A DNA stretch of 64,000 bases from positions 62,001 to 126,000 of the forward strand of contig NZ_BNAS01000010.1 of NCBI RefSeq assembly GCF_014653785.1, read 5' to 3'. The notes beneath the pieces are model-generated. The model did not search any database and was not told the origin of the DNA. It was given only the letters and a program-made list of their open reading frames with translations. Origin of the DNA: Promicromonospora soli. Its GTDB lineage: Bacteria > Actinomycetota > Actinomycetes > Actinomycetales > Cellulomonadaceae. Of this stretch, positions 1 to 7,367 are shown in pieces; position 1 is the first letter of the stretch, and each line of letters starts with the position of its first letter. A program made the position numbers and the translations under genes.

Positions 1-42
1 CGATCCGGGTGCACGCGAGAGCCGGCTCAGCGGAGGTATAAC

Positions 43-1308
43 TTGCGAATCGTCCACGTCGCGAACTTCTACAGCCCCCGCTCAGGGGGTATCCGGACCG
101 CGATGCACGCCATGGCCGGGCAGTATCTGTCCCGGGGGCACGAACCAGTGCTCGTCGTGCCCGGCAAGCGGGACGGGGTATCGCACGTGGACGGTGTCCG
201 GGTCGTCACCCTGGCGGCGCCGCGCGTGCCGTTCTCCGGCGGCTACCGCGCCGTCGTGCGGCCCGGCAAGATGCGCGGCCTGCTCGAGACGCTCGCGCCC
301 GACCGCCTCGAGGTGAGCGACCGCACCACTCTCGCCGGCCTGGGCGACTGGGCCCGCGAGTCCGGCATCCCGTCGCTGATGATGCTGCACGAGCGGGTCG
401 ACGGCGTGCTGCGGTCCTGGATCCCCGGTGCCGCCGAGGGCGGTCCTGCGGCGGCTTTCGGCGCCGCGGCGACGCCCGCCCTCGCCGACCGGTACAACCT
501 CGCCACGCTCACCCGGTTCGACCGCCTCGTGGCCACCACCCAGTTCGCCGCGGGCGAGGTGGAGCGGCTGGCCGAACGCGTACGCAGCGCCGCGCTCCCG
601 CCGCTGTACCGGGTGCCGCTGGGAGTGGACCTGGAGCGGTTCCGGCCCGACCGGTACTCGGACGACGCGCGCGCCCAGTACGCGTCGCCGGGCACCGCGC
701 TGATCGTGCTCGCCAGCCGCCAGTCCACCGAGAAGCGGCCCGACCTCGCGATCGACGCCGCGGCCCAGCTCATGCGGGACGGGCGCCGGGTGCGGCTCGT
801 CGTCGCCGGCGCGGGGCCGCTCCTGGCAAAGATGCGACGCCGGGCGGAGGCGGCCGGGCTGCCGCACCGGTTCCTCTCGTTCATCCCGGACCGCGACCGA
901 CTCGCAACCCTCCTGACCTGCGCCGACGTCGTCATCGCGCCGGGGCCGATCGAGACGTTCGGGCTCGCCGCGCTGGAGGCTCTGGCCTCCGGGACGCCTG
1001 TCGTGTGCAGCTCGTCGAGCGCGCTCCCCGAGGTGGTCGGCACCGCCGGTGCAGCGGCCGCGCCGGACGCGGCGGCGCTCGCCCTCGCACTGCACGAGGT
1101 CCTGGACCGCGACGTGGGCGAGCGGCGCAAGGCCGCCCGCGCCCGCGCCGAGCTCTTCCCGTGGAGCGCCACGGGGGACGCGATGCTCGAGCTGCACTCC
1201 CGCAAAGCCTTCGACCTGACACCGGACCCGGTGGTCCCCGAGCTGGCGCGTCTCGAGAGAGCGCAGACCGAGCCGGTAGTCCCGGGCCCGGTAGTCCCGA
1301 TCCGGTAG
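43..1308 (+). CDS. GT4-family glycosyltransferase
   Basis: Retaining glycosyltransferase of the GT-B fold, probably acting at the cytoplasmic face of the membrane on a lipid or glycan acceptor. The N-terminal half opens with a beta-strand and glycine-rich loop (HVANFYSPRSGGIRTA). The C-terminal half has the GT4 donor-site motif ETFGLAALEALASGTPVV, which holds the E-x7-E acid pair. The 421-residue length is normal. The TTG start is chosen because GGAGG lies at 32-36 and the protein begins at once with the typical RIVHVANF strand. Donor and acceptor cannot be told from sequence; relation to actinobacterial mannosyltransferases is a guess. The last ~20 residues are Pro/Val-rich and come from a slipped short repeat that also supplies the stop. 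Convergent with the next gene. Confidence 0.88.
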   Translation: MRIVHVANFYSPRSGGIRTAMHAMAGQYLSRGHEPVLVVPGKRDGVSHVDGVRVVTLAAPRVPFSGGYRAVVRPGKMRGLLETLAPDRLEVSDRTTLAGLGDWARESGIPSLMMLHERVDGVLRSWIPGAAEGGPAAAFGAAATPALADRYNLATLTRFDRLVATTQFAAGEVERLAERVRSAALPPLYRVPLGVDLERFRPDRYSDDARAQYASPGTALIVLASRQSTEKRPDLAIDAAAQLMRDGRRVRLVVAGAGPLLAKMRRRAEAAGLPHRFLSFIPDRDRLATLLTCADVVIAPGPIETFGLAALEALASGTPVVCSSSSALPEVVGTAGAAAAPDAAALALALHEVLDRDVGERRKAARARAELFPWSATGDAMLELHSRKAFDLTPDPVVPELARLERAQTEPVVPGPVVPIR

Positions 1309-1312
1309 TCCC
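1273..1312 (+). repeat. three 11-bp copies of CCGGTAGTCCC at a gene end
   Basis: Copies lie at 1273-1283, 1288-1298 and 1302-1312. Spacing is 15 bp then 14 bp, so the third copy is out of phase and its TAG (1306-1308) is the stop codon of the glycosyltransferase. The first two copies encode the PVVPGPVVP tail. Confidence 0.8.
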
Positions 1313-1354
1313 CGATCTAGGGCCGCGAGCTGGGCGTCGTGAGCCCGCTGGCGA

Positions 1355-2251
1355 TCACGCTGACGGAACCGCACCCCCGTCCTGCGGCCGCATGGCGTCG
1401 ATGATCCGGGTCCAGTTGTCGCCCCCGTGACCGTGCTCGCGGGCCCAGGTGTAGTACGCCTGGACCGCCGCCGGCAGCCCGAGGTCGATGCCGCCCGCGG
1501 CGCTGGCGGCGACTACGTGGTCCGCGGTCGCGCCCATCATGGCGATCGTGCTCAGGTGGCCCGGATGCTCGCCGGCCTCGATCTCCGCGCCGGGATTCCC
1601 GCCCGCGTCCAGGATCTCCGAGATGCCAGCCAGGGTCAGCATCAGCTCGGGCATCGCCTCCGTGGCCTTGACCCCGCCGGACTCCAGCAGTGCGGTCGCG
1701 TGCAGGAGCGACGCGAGCGAGGTGAGGAACACGTCGAGGTTGGCCTGGTACATGAGCTGCGCCAGCCCCAGGTCCTCCCCGAGGTAACGCGGCGCGCCGA
1801 TCGTGGCCAGCGTCTCGCGGCTGGCCTCCATCACCCCGGCCGGGCCGCTGTAGTAGACGTACGCGGCCTCGGTGCCCACCATCGGGGCCGGCGTCATCAC
1901 CCCGCCGGTCAGGAAGCGGGCGCCGTGCTCCGCCGCCCACGCGGCGCCCTCGCGCGTGCGGTCCGGTGAGTCCGAGCTGAGGTTCACGACGGTGCGGCCC
2001 GCGAGCGCCTCGGTCACGGGTCCGAGGATGTCGTACATCGCCTGGTAGTCGGTGAGGCTGAGGATCACGAGCTCGCTCGCCGCGACGGCGTCCGCCGGCG
2101 AGTCGGCGAGCTTCGCGCCGGCCGCGACGACGTCGGCGGCGCGGCTGGGCGTCCGGTTCCAGACGGTGACCGGGTGGCCCTCTCGCAGCAGGGTCTGGAC
2201 CATGGCCTGGCCCATCGGGCCCAGGCCGATGACGGTGACGGGAGCTGTCAT
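1355..2251 (-). CDS. imine-reductase-like NAD(P)-dependent oxidoreductase
   Basis: A 298-residue member of the 6-phosphogluconate/beta-hydroxyacid dehydrogenase superfamily, closest in motif content to imine reductases. The N-terminal Rossmann motif GLGPMGQAMVQTLLREGH is followed by VWNRTPSRA, the NADPH-binding signature of that group. Around residue 120 is GGVMTPAPMVGTEA with a downstream YSGPAG, the substrate-domain pattern of imine reductases. The ATG at 2251 overlaps the upstream gene's TGA by 4 bp, so the two are translationally coupled. It is a diverged tandem paralogue of that neighbour, which suggests a heterodimer or two substrate ranges (inference). Physiological substrate unknown; a beta-hydroxyacid dehydrogenase role is the alternative. 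Confidence 0.82.
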   Translation of the reverse strand: MTAPVTVIGLGPMGQAMVQTLLREGHPVTVWNRTPSRAADVVAAGAKLADSPADAVAASELVILSLTDYQAMYDILGPVTEALAGRTVVNLSSDSPDRTREGAAWAAEHGARFLTGGVMTPAPMVGTEAAYVYYSGPAGVMEASRETLATIGAPRYLGEDLGLAQLMYQANLDVFLTSLASLLHATALLESGGVKATEAMPELMLTLAGISEILDAGGNPGAEIEAGEHPGHLSTIAMMGATADHVVAASAAGGIDLGLPAAVQAYYTWAREHGHGGDNWTRIIDAMRPQDGGAVPSA

Positions 2252-3147
2252 CGTGCGACCTCCGTCAGGTCGGCCCGGTCCGCCCGCAGGCTCTCGTAGA
2301 GTCTCGCGAAGCCCTCGGCCCCGTGGCCCTCTGCGATCTGCCGGCTGATCAGTACCTGTACCGCGGCGATGGGCGCGGGATCGACGCCCTGCTCCTCGCT
2401 CGCGCGCACGATGTGGCTGAGGTCGGAGAAGTCGAGGCTCTGCTGGCCCGGGACGGTGTAGTCGCCGCGGTCGATCACCGCGGCGTCGTGGGCGAAGCCG
2501 GCCGTCATCGCGCTGAGGAACGGTGTGGCGCGGGCCGCGAACTCGGTGGCGCTGACGCCGACCGAGCCGGCCATCGCGGCCCCATGGAGGAAGCCGGCGA
2601 ACATGGTGTACATCCCCGAGAGCATCGCCAGGTCGAACAGCGAGGCCAGGCCGCTGTCCTCGCCGTCGTACGTGCTCGTGGCCCAGCGGTCGAGCACCGG
2701 CCGGGTGGCGGCGAACACCTCGTCGGATCCGCTGTACAGGATCGACGCCGCCGGGGTGCCGATCATCGGTGGGGTCGCCATGATGGCGCCGTCGAGGTAG
2801 TCGACGCCGTGCGCGGCCGCCCAGGTGGCGAGCTCGCGTGCCTCGTTCGGCGTGGTGGTCGTGAGGTTCACCAGCGCGCTCCCCCGCATCCTGCCGATCA
2901 CCGGATCGAGGGTCTCGTGCACGGAGGCATGGTCGAGGAGGCAGGCGATCACCAGCTGGTGGGCCGTGACGGCCTCTCCGATCGACGACGCCGGCTTGGC
3001 GCCCCGCGCAGCCAGGCCGGCCGCGCGCTCGGGGGTGCGGTTCCACACGGTTGTCTCGTGGTCGGCGTCGAGCAGCGCGGCTGCCAGGGCGCTGCCCATT
3101 GCGCCCAGTCCGAGCACCGTGACGCCGGTGCCGTGGGGGTTGGTCAT
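2248..3147 (-). CDS. imine-reductase-like NAD(P)-dependent oxidoreductase
   Basis: First gene of a two-gene operon of imine-reductase-like enzymes (299 residues). It shows GLGAMGSALAAALLDADHE and VWNRTPERA for cofactor binding, then DGAIMATPPMIGTPA with YSGSDE, and a C-terminal helical domain beginning GLASLFDLAMLSGMY, where an Asp sits at the site of the usual imine-reductase proton donor. A longer reading from 3240 exists, but the ATG at 3147 has AGGAG in front and starts just before the Rossmann strand. It is divergent from an HxlR regulator whose promoter region holds palindromes, so redox- or electrophile-dependent control is likely. Substrate not predictable. Confidence 0.83.
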   Translation of the reverse strand: MTNPHGTGVTVLGLGAMGSALAAALLDADHETTVWNRTPERAAGLAARGAKPASSIGEAVTAHQLVIACLLDHASVHETLDPVIGRMRGSALVNLTTTTPNEARELATWAAAHGVDYLDGAIMATPPMIGTPAASILYSGSDEVFAATRPVLDRWATSTYDGEDSGLASLFDLAMLSGMYTMFAGFLHGAAMAGSVGVSATEFAARATPFLSAMTAGFAHDAAVIDRGDYTVPGQQSLDFSDLSHIVRASEEQGVDPAPIAAVQVLISRQIAEGHGAEGFARLYESLRADRADLTEVAR

Positions 3148-3213
3148 GGAGGTTCTCCTCGTGTCGATGCGAACCTCGTTATCGTCAGCTTGCGGCGTAC
3201 GATCAGGGAAGTA

Positions 3214-3249
3214 CCCACTAGTTAGTGGGGTACTCACCAATTCGTAAGT
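3214..3249. promoter_or_regulatory. palindromic operators in the HxlR/imine-reductase divergent region
   Basis: A perfect inverted repeat CCCACTA-GT-TAGTGGG spans 3214-3229. A second imperfect palindrome, ACTCAC-N6-GTAAGT, spans 3232-3249, 14 bp before the HxlR start. The same ACTCAC/GTAAGT pair recurs at the start of the other HxlR gene at 58.6 kb, which supports a role as HxlR-type operator. Binding is inferred. Confidence 0.6.
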
Positions 3250-3263
3250 ATGAGGAGTGCGCG

Positions 3264-3644
3264 ATGACGCAGACGCCCCGCAGCGGCCCCTATATCTGCG
3301 GCATCGATGCCGCCCTCGACGTCGTCAGCGGCAAGTGGAAGGGCCTGATCCTCTGGGAGCTCGACGAGCACGGTGTGCGCCGGTTCGCGGAGCTGTGGCG
3401 CGGGCTGCCGGGCGTCAGCGAGAAGATGCTGACCCAGCACCTCCGCGAGATGGAGGCCGACGGGCTCGTGCACCGGCGGGTGCACGCCGAGGTGCCGCCG
3501 CGCGTCGAGTACTCCCTCACGGCGCACGGCCGGACTCTCAACGCCGCCCTCGCGCCGCTCGGGGCCTGGGGTGTGGCGCGGATCCGGCGCGAGCGGTCGG
3601 AGCTGGTCGAGCACAGCGATGCGGCGGCGCTCCCGCGGCCGTGA
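3264..3644 (+). CDS. HxlR-family winged-helix transcriptional regulator
   Basis: A 126-residue HxlR/DUF24 protein. It has the family-typical opening CGIDAALDVVSGKWKGLILW, with one Cys that in relatives such as YodB and HypR senses electrophiles or oxidants, then the recognition helix in VSEKMLTQHLREMEADGLV and the wing ending in VEYSLTAHGR. The ATG at 3264 is preferred over an upstream GTG because GAGGAG precedes it and the Cys-Gly-Ile start aligns with the family. It is divergent from the two oxidoreductase genes and probably controls both them and itself through the palindromes at 3214-3249. Confidence 0.9.
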   Translation: MTQTPRSGPYICGIDAALDVVSGKWKGLILWELDEHGVRRFAELWRGLPGVSEKMLTQHLREMEADGLVHRRVHAEVPPRVEYSLTAHGRTLNAALAPLGAWGVARIRRERSELVEHSDAAALPRP

Positions 3645-3674
3645 GGCGGTGCGGCTCGGGTGCGGCTCCCGAGG

Positions 3675-4082
3675 TCAGGGCAGAGGCAGCAGCCCGCGCT
3701 CGCCGAACACCTTCCGGGCGACGTCGACGGCGTTCAAGGCGCGCGGGAACCCGCAGTAGACGGAGCTGTGCAGAAAGACCTCGATGATCTGCTGCGGCGT
3801 GAGCCCTACGTTGAGCGATGCGCCGACATGCACCTCGAGCTGCGCCTCGCTGCCGCCGAGTGCGGTGAGTATCCCGAGCGTCACGAGCTGACGCTCCTGC
3901 GGTTCCAGGTCGGGCCTGGCGTAGACGTCCCCGTAGCCCCACGCCACGATCTGGTGCCCGAGCTCGGGGGCGATGTCGGCCAGGGAGTCGATGACCTGGT
4001 GCCCGGCGTCGTCGTGAATGGAGTCAAGCACTTCCCTGCCGGACTCGAATCTTTCGGCGCGCACTGCATCGTTTTCGGTCAT
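3675..4082 (-). CDS. carboxymuconolactone decarboxylase family protein
   Basis: A 135-residue protein of the CMD/AhpD-like fold. The typical features are RQLVTLGILTALGG, then HVGASLNVGLTPQQIIEVFLHSSVYCG, which aligns with the gamma-carboxymuconolactone decarboxylase core (His in the HVG motif). Only one Cys, in VYCG, is present, so an AhpD-type CxxC peroxidase mechanism is unlikely. ATG at 4082 has AGGAG in front; a longer reading to 4295 has no ribosome site. It is convergent with the HxlR gene and may work with the nearby oxidoreductases, but substrate is unknown. The 240 bp upstream of it hold no convincing gene. Confidence 0.82.
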   Translation of the reverse strand: MTENDAVRAERFESGREVLDSIHDDAGHQVIDSLADIAPELGHQIVAWGYGDVYARPDLEPQERQLVTLGILTALGGSEAQLEVHVGASLNVGLTPQQIIEVFLHSSVYCGFPRALNAVDVARKVFGERGLLPLP

Positions 4083-4322
4083 CGCCTTCTCCTTCTGAGC
4101 TGCCGGCATGGGTGATGTGGGCTCGCTAGATCGCCGCAGGAGCATGCGCCGGTAGGCGCGGTCCAAGTTCAACCGATGAGCGGCTGGCGGCGCAAGACCT
4201 TGATCCATATACATGCAGGTCAGGACGGCTCCGGGTGTCGGCGCGGCGTGCAGGACATGCCGAACGCCACGGACGTGGTCGGTGCGCGAGCCCACCAGCC
4301 CGTCGGCAATCTCCCGATCAGA

Positions 4323-5246
4323 TCAGTCGGTCAGCGGGGCGAGGAGCAAGGTCCCCGCGTCCGCATCGAGCGCGCATTCGACCCCGAGCGGGACGGATAC
4401 CGGGCTTTCAAGGTGTCCGAGCGGTAGCCCGGCGAGGACGGGCACTCCGAGCGAACCCAATCGGTCGTGGAGTACGTCCAAGACGGTCCATCCGCGGTCC
4501 TGGTACCCCTCGAACCCCTCGAGCACCCCGACCGCCACGCCCGAGACCTTTGCGAGCGCACCGGACAGCAGCAGCTGGGTCAGAGCGCGGTCGACCATCC
4601 CGAGACCGGCCGCACGATTGATCTCCAACAGCAGCACATGGCCGTCGAGGTCGTTGTCCACGACGCCCACGCTGCGAGCCAGCATCTCGAGGTTCCCGCC
4701 GAACAGGGGCCCGGCGACTGTGCCGGTGGTAGTGAGCTCGGCACCGTACTGACCGCGGTCGCTCCGCACCGGTTCGCCGCGCTCGCCAACGAGGAGCCGC
4801 TGAACGGTGCGCGCGTGAGCGCCGGCCACCGCGCCATGGACGGACGGAACGCCGGCCCGATGCCACAGCTGGTGCAGGGCGGTGATGTCGCTGTACCCGA
4901 TGATCGGTTTCGGGTCTGCCCGGAGAGCCTCGGTGTCGACGTCGGCGAGCAGCCGGAGGCTTCCGCACCCGCCCCGCAAGGTCAGGATCGCTCTGACCTC
5001 CGGGTCACGGATCGCGGCGTTGAGATCTGCCGCGCGCCCACTGTCGCTGCCGGCCATGTACCCAAGTCGGTCGGCGGCATGGTCTCCGACGCGCGCCCTG
5101 AAGCCCCAGGACTCGACCGTTGCGACGCTCTCCACCAGCCACGAGTCCTCGCTCCAGCTGGCCGGGGAGACGAGCGCGATGAGGTCGTCGGGCTTGAGCC
5201 TCGGTATCGGAGCCACATCGAACCGGGGCTCGGGCAGTCGCGACAT
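4323..5246 (-). CDS. LD-carboxypeptidase (S66, muramoyltetrapeptide carboxypeptidase family)
   Basis: A 307-residue serine peptidase that removes the terminal D-residue from tetrapeptides of peptidoglycan or, in MccF-like members, hydrolyses acyl-sulfamoyl adenylates. The N-terminal strand DLIALVSPAS is typical. The catalytic Ser is in GYSDITALH, the Glu in LLLEINRAAG, and the His in PLGHLES, matching the S66 Ser-Glu-His triad in order. No signal peptide, so a cytoplasmic recycling role is expected. Start 5246 is chosen over 5321 because the conserved region begins just downstream and the extra 25 residues are Arg-rich and unlike the family. Confidence 0.88.
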   Translation of the reverse strand: MSRLPEPRFDVAPIPRLKPDDLIALVSPASWSEDSWLVESVATVESWGFRARVGDHAADRLGYMAGSDSGRAADLNAAIRDPEVRAILTLRGGCGSLRLLADVDTEALRADPKPIIGYSDITALHQLWHRAGVPSVHGAVAGAHARTVQRLLVGERGEPVRSDRGQYGAELTTTGTVAGPLFGGNLEMLARSVGVVDNDLDGHVLLLEINRAAGLGMVDRALTQLLLSGALAKVSGVAVGVLEGFEGYQDRGWTVLDVLHDRLGSLGVPVLAGLPLGHLESPVSVPLGVECALDADAGTLLLAPLTD

Positions 5247-5330
5247 GGGCAGGACGCTACCTGGCCAGCGGCGGCGCGAGCCGGCGTGGCGTGTCACTTG
5301 GTGTTCATCCCGAACCGGCACGCTGGGACG

Positions 5331-5522
5331 ATGGCGTCTCGCCCGACCTTCCCGGTGCCACTCCGCAGGGGGCGCCCGGGCACTCGCCGCGCCGCTTGGC
5401 TCCCGGCTGCCGCACTGGTGGTCGGTCTCATGACGGCCTGCTCGACGCCGTCGGCGTCGGCGCCGGGCGTTCTCCCCGCCATGCCACCCGGGCGTGGAGG
5501 CCCCGGAGGTCGTTGGCTGTGA
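5331..5522 (+). CDS. possible truncated lipoprotein
   Basis: A 63-codon frame that begins like a lipoprotein: Arg-rich n-region, hydrophobic stretch WLPAAALVVGLM, then TACSTPSASAPG with a lipidation-type Cys near residue 37. Met at -3 is a poor lipobox residue. The frame then runs into a Pro/Gly-rich tail and stops, too short for a functional lipoprotein. It is most likely the 5' end of a decayed gene, since no continuation is clear in the other frames. The 437 bp between 5247 and 5684 hold nothing else that looks coding. Confidence 0.35.
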   Translation: MASRPTFPVPLRRGRPGTRRAAWLPAAALVVGLMTACSTPSASAPGVLPAMPPGRGGPGGRWL

Positions 5523-5601
5523 TCGCGATCGGGCGGTTGAGAGGTCGTTGCCGAGCGCTCGCCCTCGAGGCAGCCGGAGGGCTAACGCTTGCTCGGGTTT
5601 T

Positions 5602-5613
5602 CAATGCGCATTG
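5602..5613. promoter_or_regulatory. 12-bp palindrome upstream of the secreted-protein gene
   Basis: Perfect palindrome CAATGCGCATTG in a locally AT-rich stretch about 70 bp before the start at 5685. It may be an operator; the binding protein is unknown. Confidence 0.3.
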
Positions 5614-5684
5614 TTTGGCCCTGACGTAGGTTTGCGCCGTCGGGGGCCATTCGGGACTTCCGCGCAATCTGGGGGGAACCACTC

Positions 5685-5951
5685 ATGAAGAAGACCTTGA
5701 CCCTGCTTGCTGCCGCTGCCGCTCTCGCTGGCTCCTTCGCCATCGCACCGGCCGCGTCGGCCAGCGGATGTGCTGTCGTCAAGAGCGACTACACGATGAC
5801 TGTGTCCTGCCCGGACTCGGCGCCCGGGACGCAGTTCCAGGTCGTCAGCAGCTGCCCCGACGGCCTGCGGTACAGCCGCTGGGAGAACCAGGGGAACGCG
5901 ATCACCATGCAGTGCCAGAACATCCGGCTCGCGGACATCCGCTTCCGCTGA
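5685..5951 (+). CDS. small secreted protein, four cysteines
   Basis: An 88-residue protein I do not recognise. A clear Sec signal peptide (MKKTLTLLAAAAALAGSFA, cleavage near ASA-SG at residue 27) leaves a mature part of about 61 residues with four Cys (near positions 29, 42, 57 and 77), enough for two disulfides, and two Trp/Tyr-containing strands. The run of G at 5671-5676 with GGAA serves as ribosome site. It stands alone between the lipoprotein fragment and the integrase remnant, so context gives no function. A secreted disulfide-stabilised peptide or small inhibitor is possible. Confidence 0.7.
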   Translation: MKKTLTLLAAAAALAGSFAIAPAASASGCAVVKSDYTMTVSCPDSAPGTQFQVVSSCPDGLRYSRWENQGNAITMQCQNIRLADIRFR

Positions 5952-6072
5952 TCGGCCAGAACCCGTGCCCGCGCGATGACCGCCGATCGTAGGTACTGAC
6001 CCGCTTGAGTCTCCCGATCGTTGGTTCGCGGCGAGTTGAAGTGCCCGGGATGCGGCCGTGAGCTCTTAGCAA

Positions 6073-6111
6073 CGAAAGACGGTCCTGGCGAGTGATCCAG
6101 GACCGTCTTCG
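6073..6111. terminator. strong hairpin upstream of the integrase remnant
   Basis: Perfect 13-bp arms (6076-6088 and 6097-6109, AAGACGGTCCTGG and its complement) around an 8-nt loop, no T-run. It lies 120 bp after the secreted-protein stop and may end that transcript. Confidence 0.55.
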
Positions 6112-6155
6112 TCATGTCTGGGCCGGGTGCCGAATCGCACTCGGATGCACAGCTC

Positions 6156-6317
6156 GACACGAAGACGGCGGCACAGCTCGGTCACTCGACGGAGGCGACG
6201 ACGCTGCGGCACTACGTGAAGCGGACGCACATAGCGCCCGACGTGCGGGTGGTTCTGGACCTGCTGGTCAACCAACCCGACAGCGACTCCCCCGAGGCGA
6301 ATGTCATGGGGAAGTGA
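6156..6317 (+). pseudogene. C-terminal remnant of a tyrosine integrase
   Basis: About 53 codons that match the end of actinobacterial phage/ICE tyrosine recombinases: AAQLGHSTEATTLRHYVKRT, holding the penultimate catalytic His (LGHS) and the Tyr nucleophile (RHYV), then an APD-containing tail. The Arg, Lys and HxxR parts of the catalytic domain and all of the N-terminal DNA-binding domain are missing; upstream DNA is unrelated and includes a hairpin. It lies 75 bp beyond the 3' end of a tRNA-Ser gene, a classic integration site. I read it as the scar of a lost integrated element. Confidence 0.75.
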
Positions 6318-6338
6318 TGGATCTGGGGGAACGACGAC

Positions 6339-6372
6339 GGCCCCTAACCGGCAAAGATGCTGGTCAGGGGCC
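6339..6372 (-). terminator. hairpin beyond the 3' end of tRNA-Ser
   Basis: Arms of 11 bp (6339-6349 and 6362-6372) with one mismatch, GGCCCCTAACC facing GGTCAGGGGCC, and a 12-nt loop. It lies 20 bp past the tRNA 3' end on the minus strand, so it probably terminates the tRNA transcript. Confidence 0.6.
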
Positions 6373-6392
6373 GTATCGTTCACTCCGGAACG

Positions 6393-6479
6393 CGGTAGCG
6401 GTGGGATTTGAACCCACGGTGGACTTTCACCCACACACGCTTTCGAGGCGTGCTCCTTAGGCCGCTCGGACACGCTACC
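6393..6479 (-). tRNA. tRNA-Ser (anticodon CGA)
   Basis: An 87-nt class II tRNA with long variable arm. Acceptor strands GGTAGCG (6473-6479) and CGCTACC (6394-6400) pair fully, discriminator base is G. The anticodon stem CACGC/GCGTG encloses CTCGAAA, giving anticodon CGA for UCG codons. The T-arm has GGTTCAAATCC flanked by GTGG/CCAC. CCA is not encoded. The gene abuts an integrase remnant. Confidence 0.96.
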
Positions 6480-6641
6480 TTTGCCCGCCGCAACAGCAGC
6501 GGGCCGTAGCAGGATACCCGGTCGATGCCCGGTTCCACGAATCGATAGACGGACCGTGGCCATCGTCTCACTCGGTCGGCAATTGTCCGACGACACAGCC
6601 TGCCTCGTCCGGCGACCCCACCACAACCGTAGAGTGAGCAC

Positions 6642-7355
6642 ATGGCGACGACCGCTGACGCAGAGCCCCTTCCCGAGGTAGCGGCCGGTCTCTCGGAGGC
6701 CAAGGCCGGCGACCTCGTCGAGCGCACGGCGGCCTCGATCCGCTCCTGGATCATCACGGGCACGGCGAAGCCCGGGGACCGACTCTCCGAGAAGACCGTG
6801 GCCGAGACGCTGGAGGTCTCCCGCAACACGCTCCGCGAGGCGTTCCGCGTGCTGACGCACGAGAACCTGCTCGTGCGGCGGCCGCACGCCGGCGTCATGG
6901 TGGCCGTGCCGTCGCTCGCCTCGATCCTCGACATCTACCGGGTACGCCGCATGATCGAGGGTCAGTCCCTACGGGACGCGCTACCCGGCCACCCGGCGAC
7001 CAACATCATGCGAGAGGCCGTCGAGAGCGCCGAGCGGGCGCGCGACGAGAAGGACTGGCGAGCGGCCGGAACGGCCAACATGGAGTTCCACCGTGGGATC
7101 GTCGCGCTGTCCGACAGCGAGCACCTGGACCGGCTCTACGCCACCATCTCGGCGGAGCTGCGGCTGGCGTTCGGCCTGCTCGCGAATCCGGAGTACCTGC
7201 ACGCCCCCTACGTGTCCCGCAACGCCCGGATCCTGGAGATGACCCTCGCCGGGGAGAGCGCGGCTGCCGCAGCCGAGCTCGACGACTACCTCGTCCAGTC
7301 GGAGCGAACGGTCGCGGCCGCATACGGGAGGCGCACCCCGAACCCGCCCGCCTGA
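6642..7355 (+). CDS. GntR-family regulator with FCD ligand domain
   Basis: A 237-residue FadR-type repressor. The N-terminal winged helix (about residues 20-88) includes IITGTAKPGDRLSEKTVAETL and VSRNTLREAFRVLTHENLLV. The C-terminal all-helical FCD domain (about 95-225) has EFHRGIVALSDSEHL and later VSRN, regions that in relatives supply metal- and carboxylate-ligand residues. Such proteins usually respond to small organic acids. No metabolic genes lie next to it in the same direction; it is convergent with the membrane-protein gene at 7368, so its targets are probably elsewhere. Confidence 0.9.
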   Translation: MATTADAEPLPEVAAGLSEAKAGDLVERTAASIRSWIITGTAKPGDRLSEKTVAETLEVSRNTLREAFRVLTHENLLVRRPHAGVMVAVPSLASILDIYRVRRMIEGQSLRDALPGHPATNIMREAVESAERARDEKDWRAAGTANMEFHRGIVALSDSEHLDRLYATISAELRLAFGLLANPEYLHAPYVSRNARILEMTLAGESAAAAAELDDYLVQSERTVAAAYGRRTPNPPA

Positions 7356-7367
7356 CCCAAGGAGAAC

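Noticed and set aside
1355-3046. A single 563-codon frame joining the two oxidoreductases
   Set aside because: Its first half is a non-coding frame of the upstream gene; only the part from the ATG at 2251 has motifs. The two enzymes overlap by 4 bp in different frames.
4083-4322. N-terminal extension of the carboxymuconolactone decarboxylase-like gene or a separate small gene
   Set aside because: The in-frame extension lacks a ribosome site and family similarity; AGGAG sits right before the ATG at 4082.
5331-5522. Full-length secreted protein produced by frameshift after the lipoprotein-like start
   Set aside because: No other frame downstream to 5684 continues with plausible coding character.
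6393-6479. Direct repeat of the tRNA 3' end (attachment site) in the vicinity
   Set aside because: By eye I found no second copy of the T-arm/acceptor sequence within several kilobases, so no att pair is claimed.
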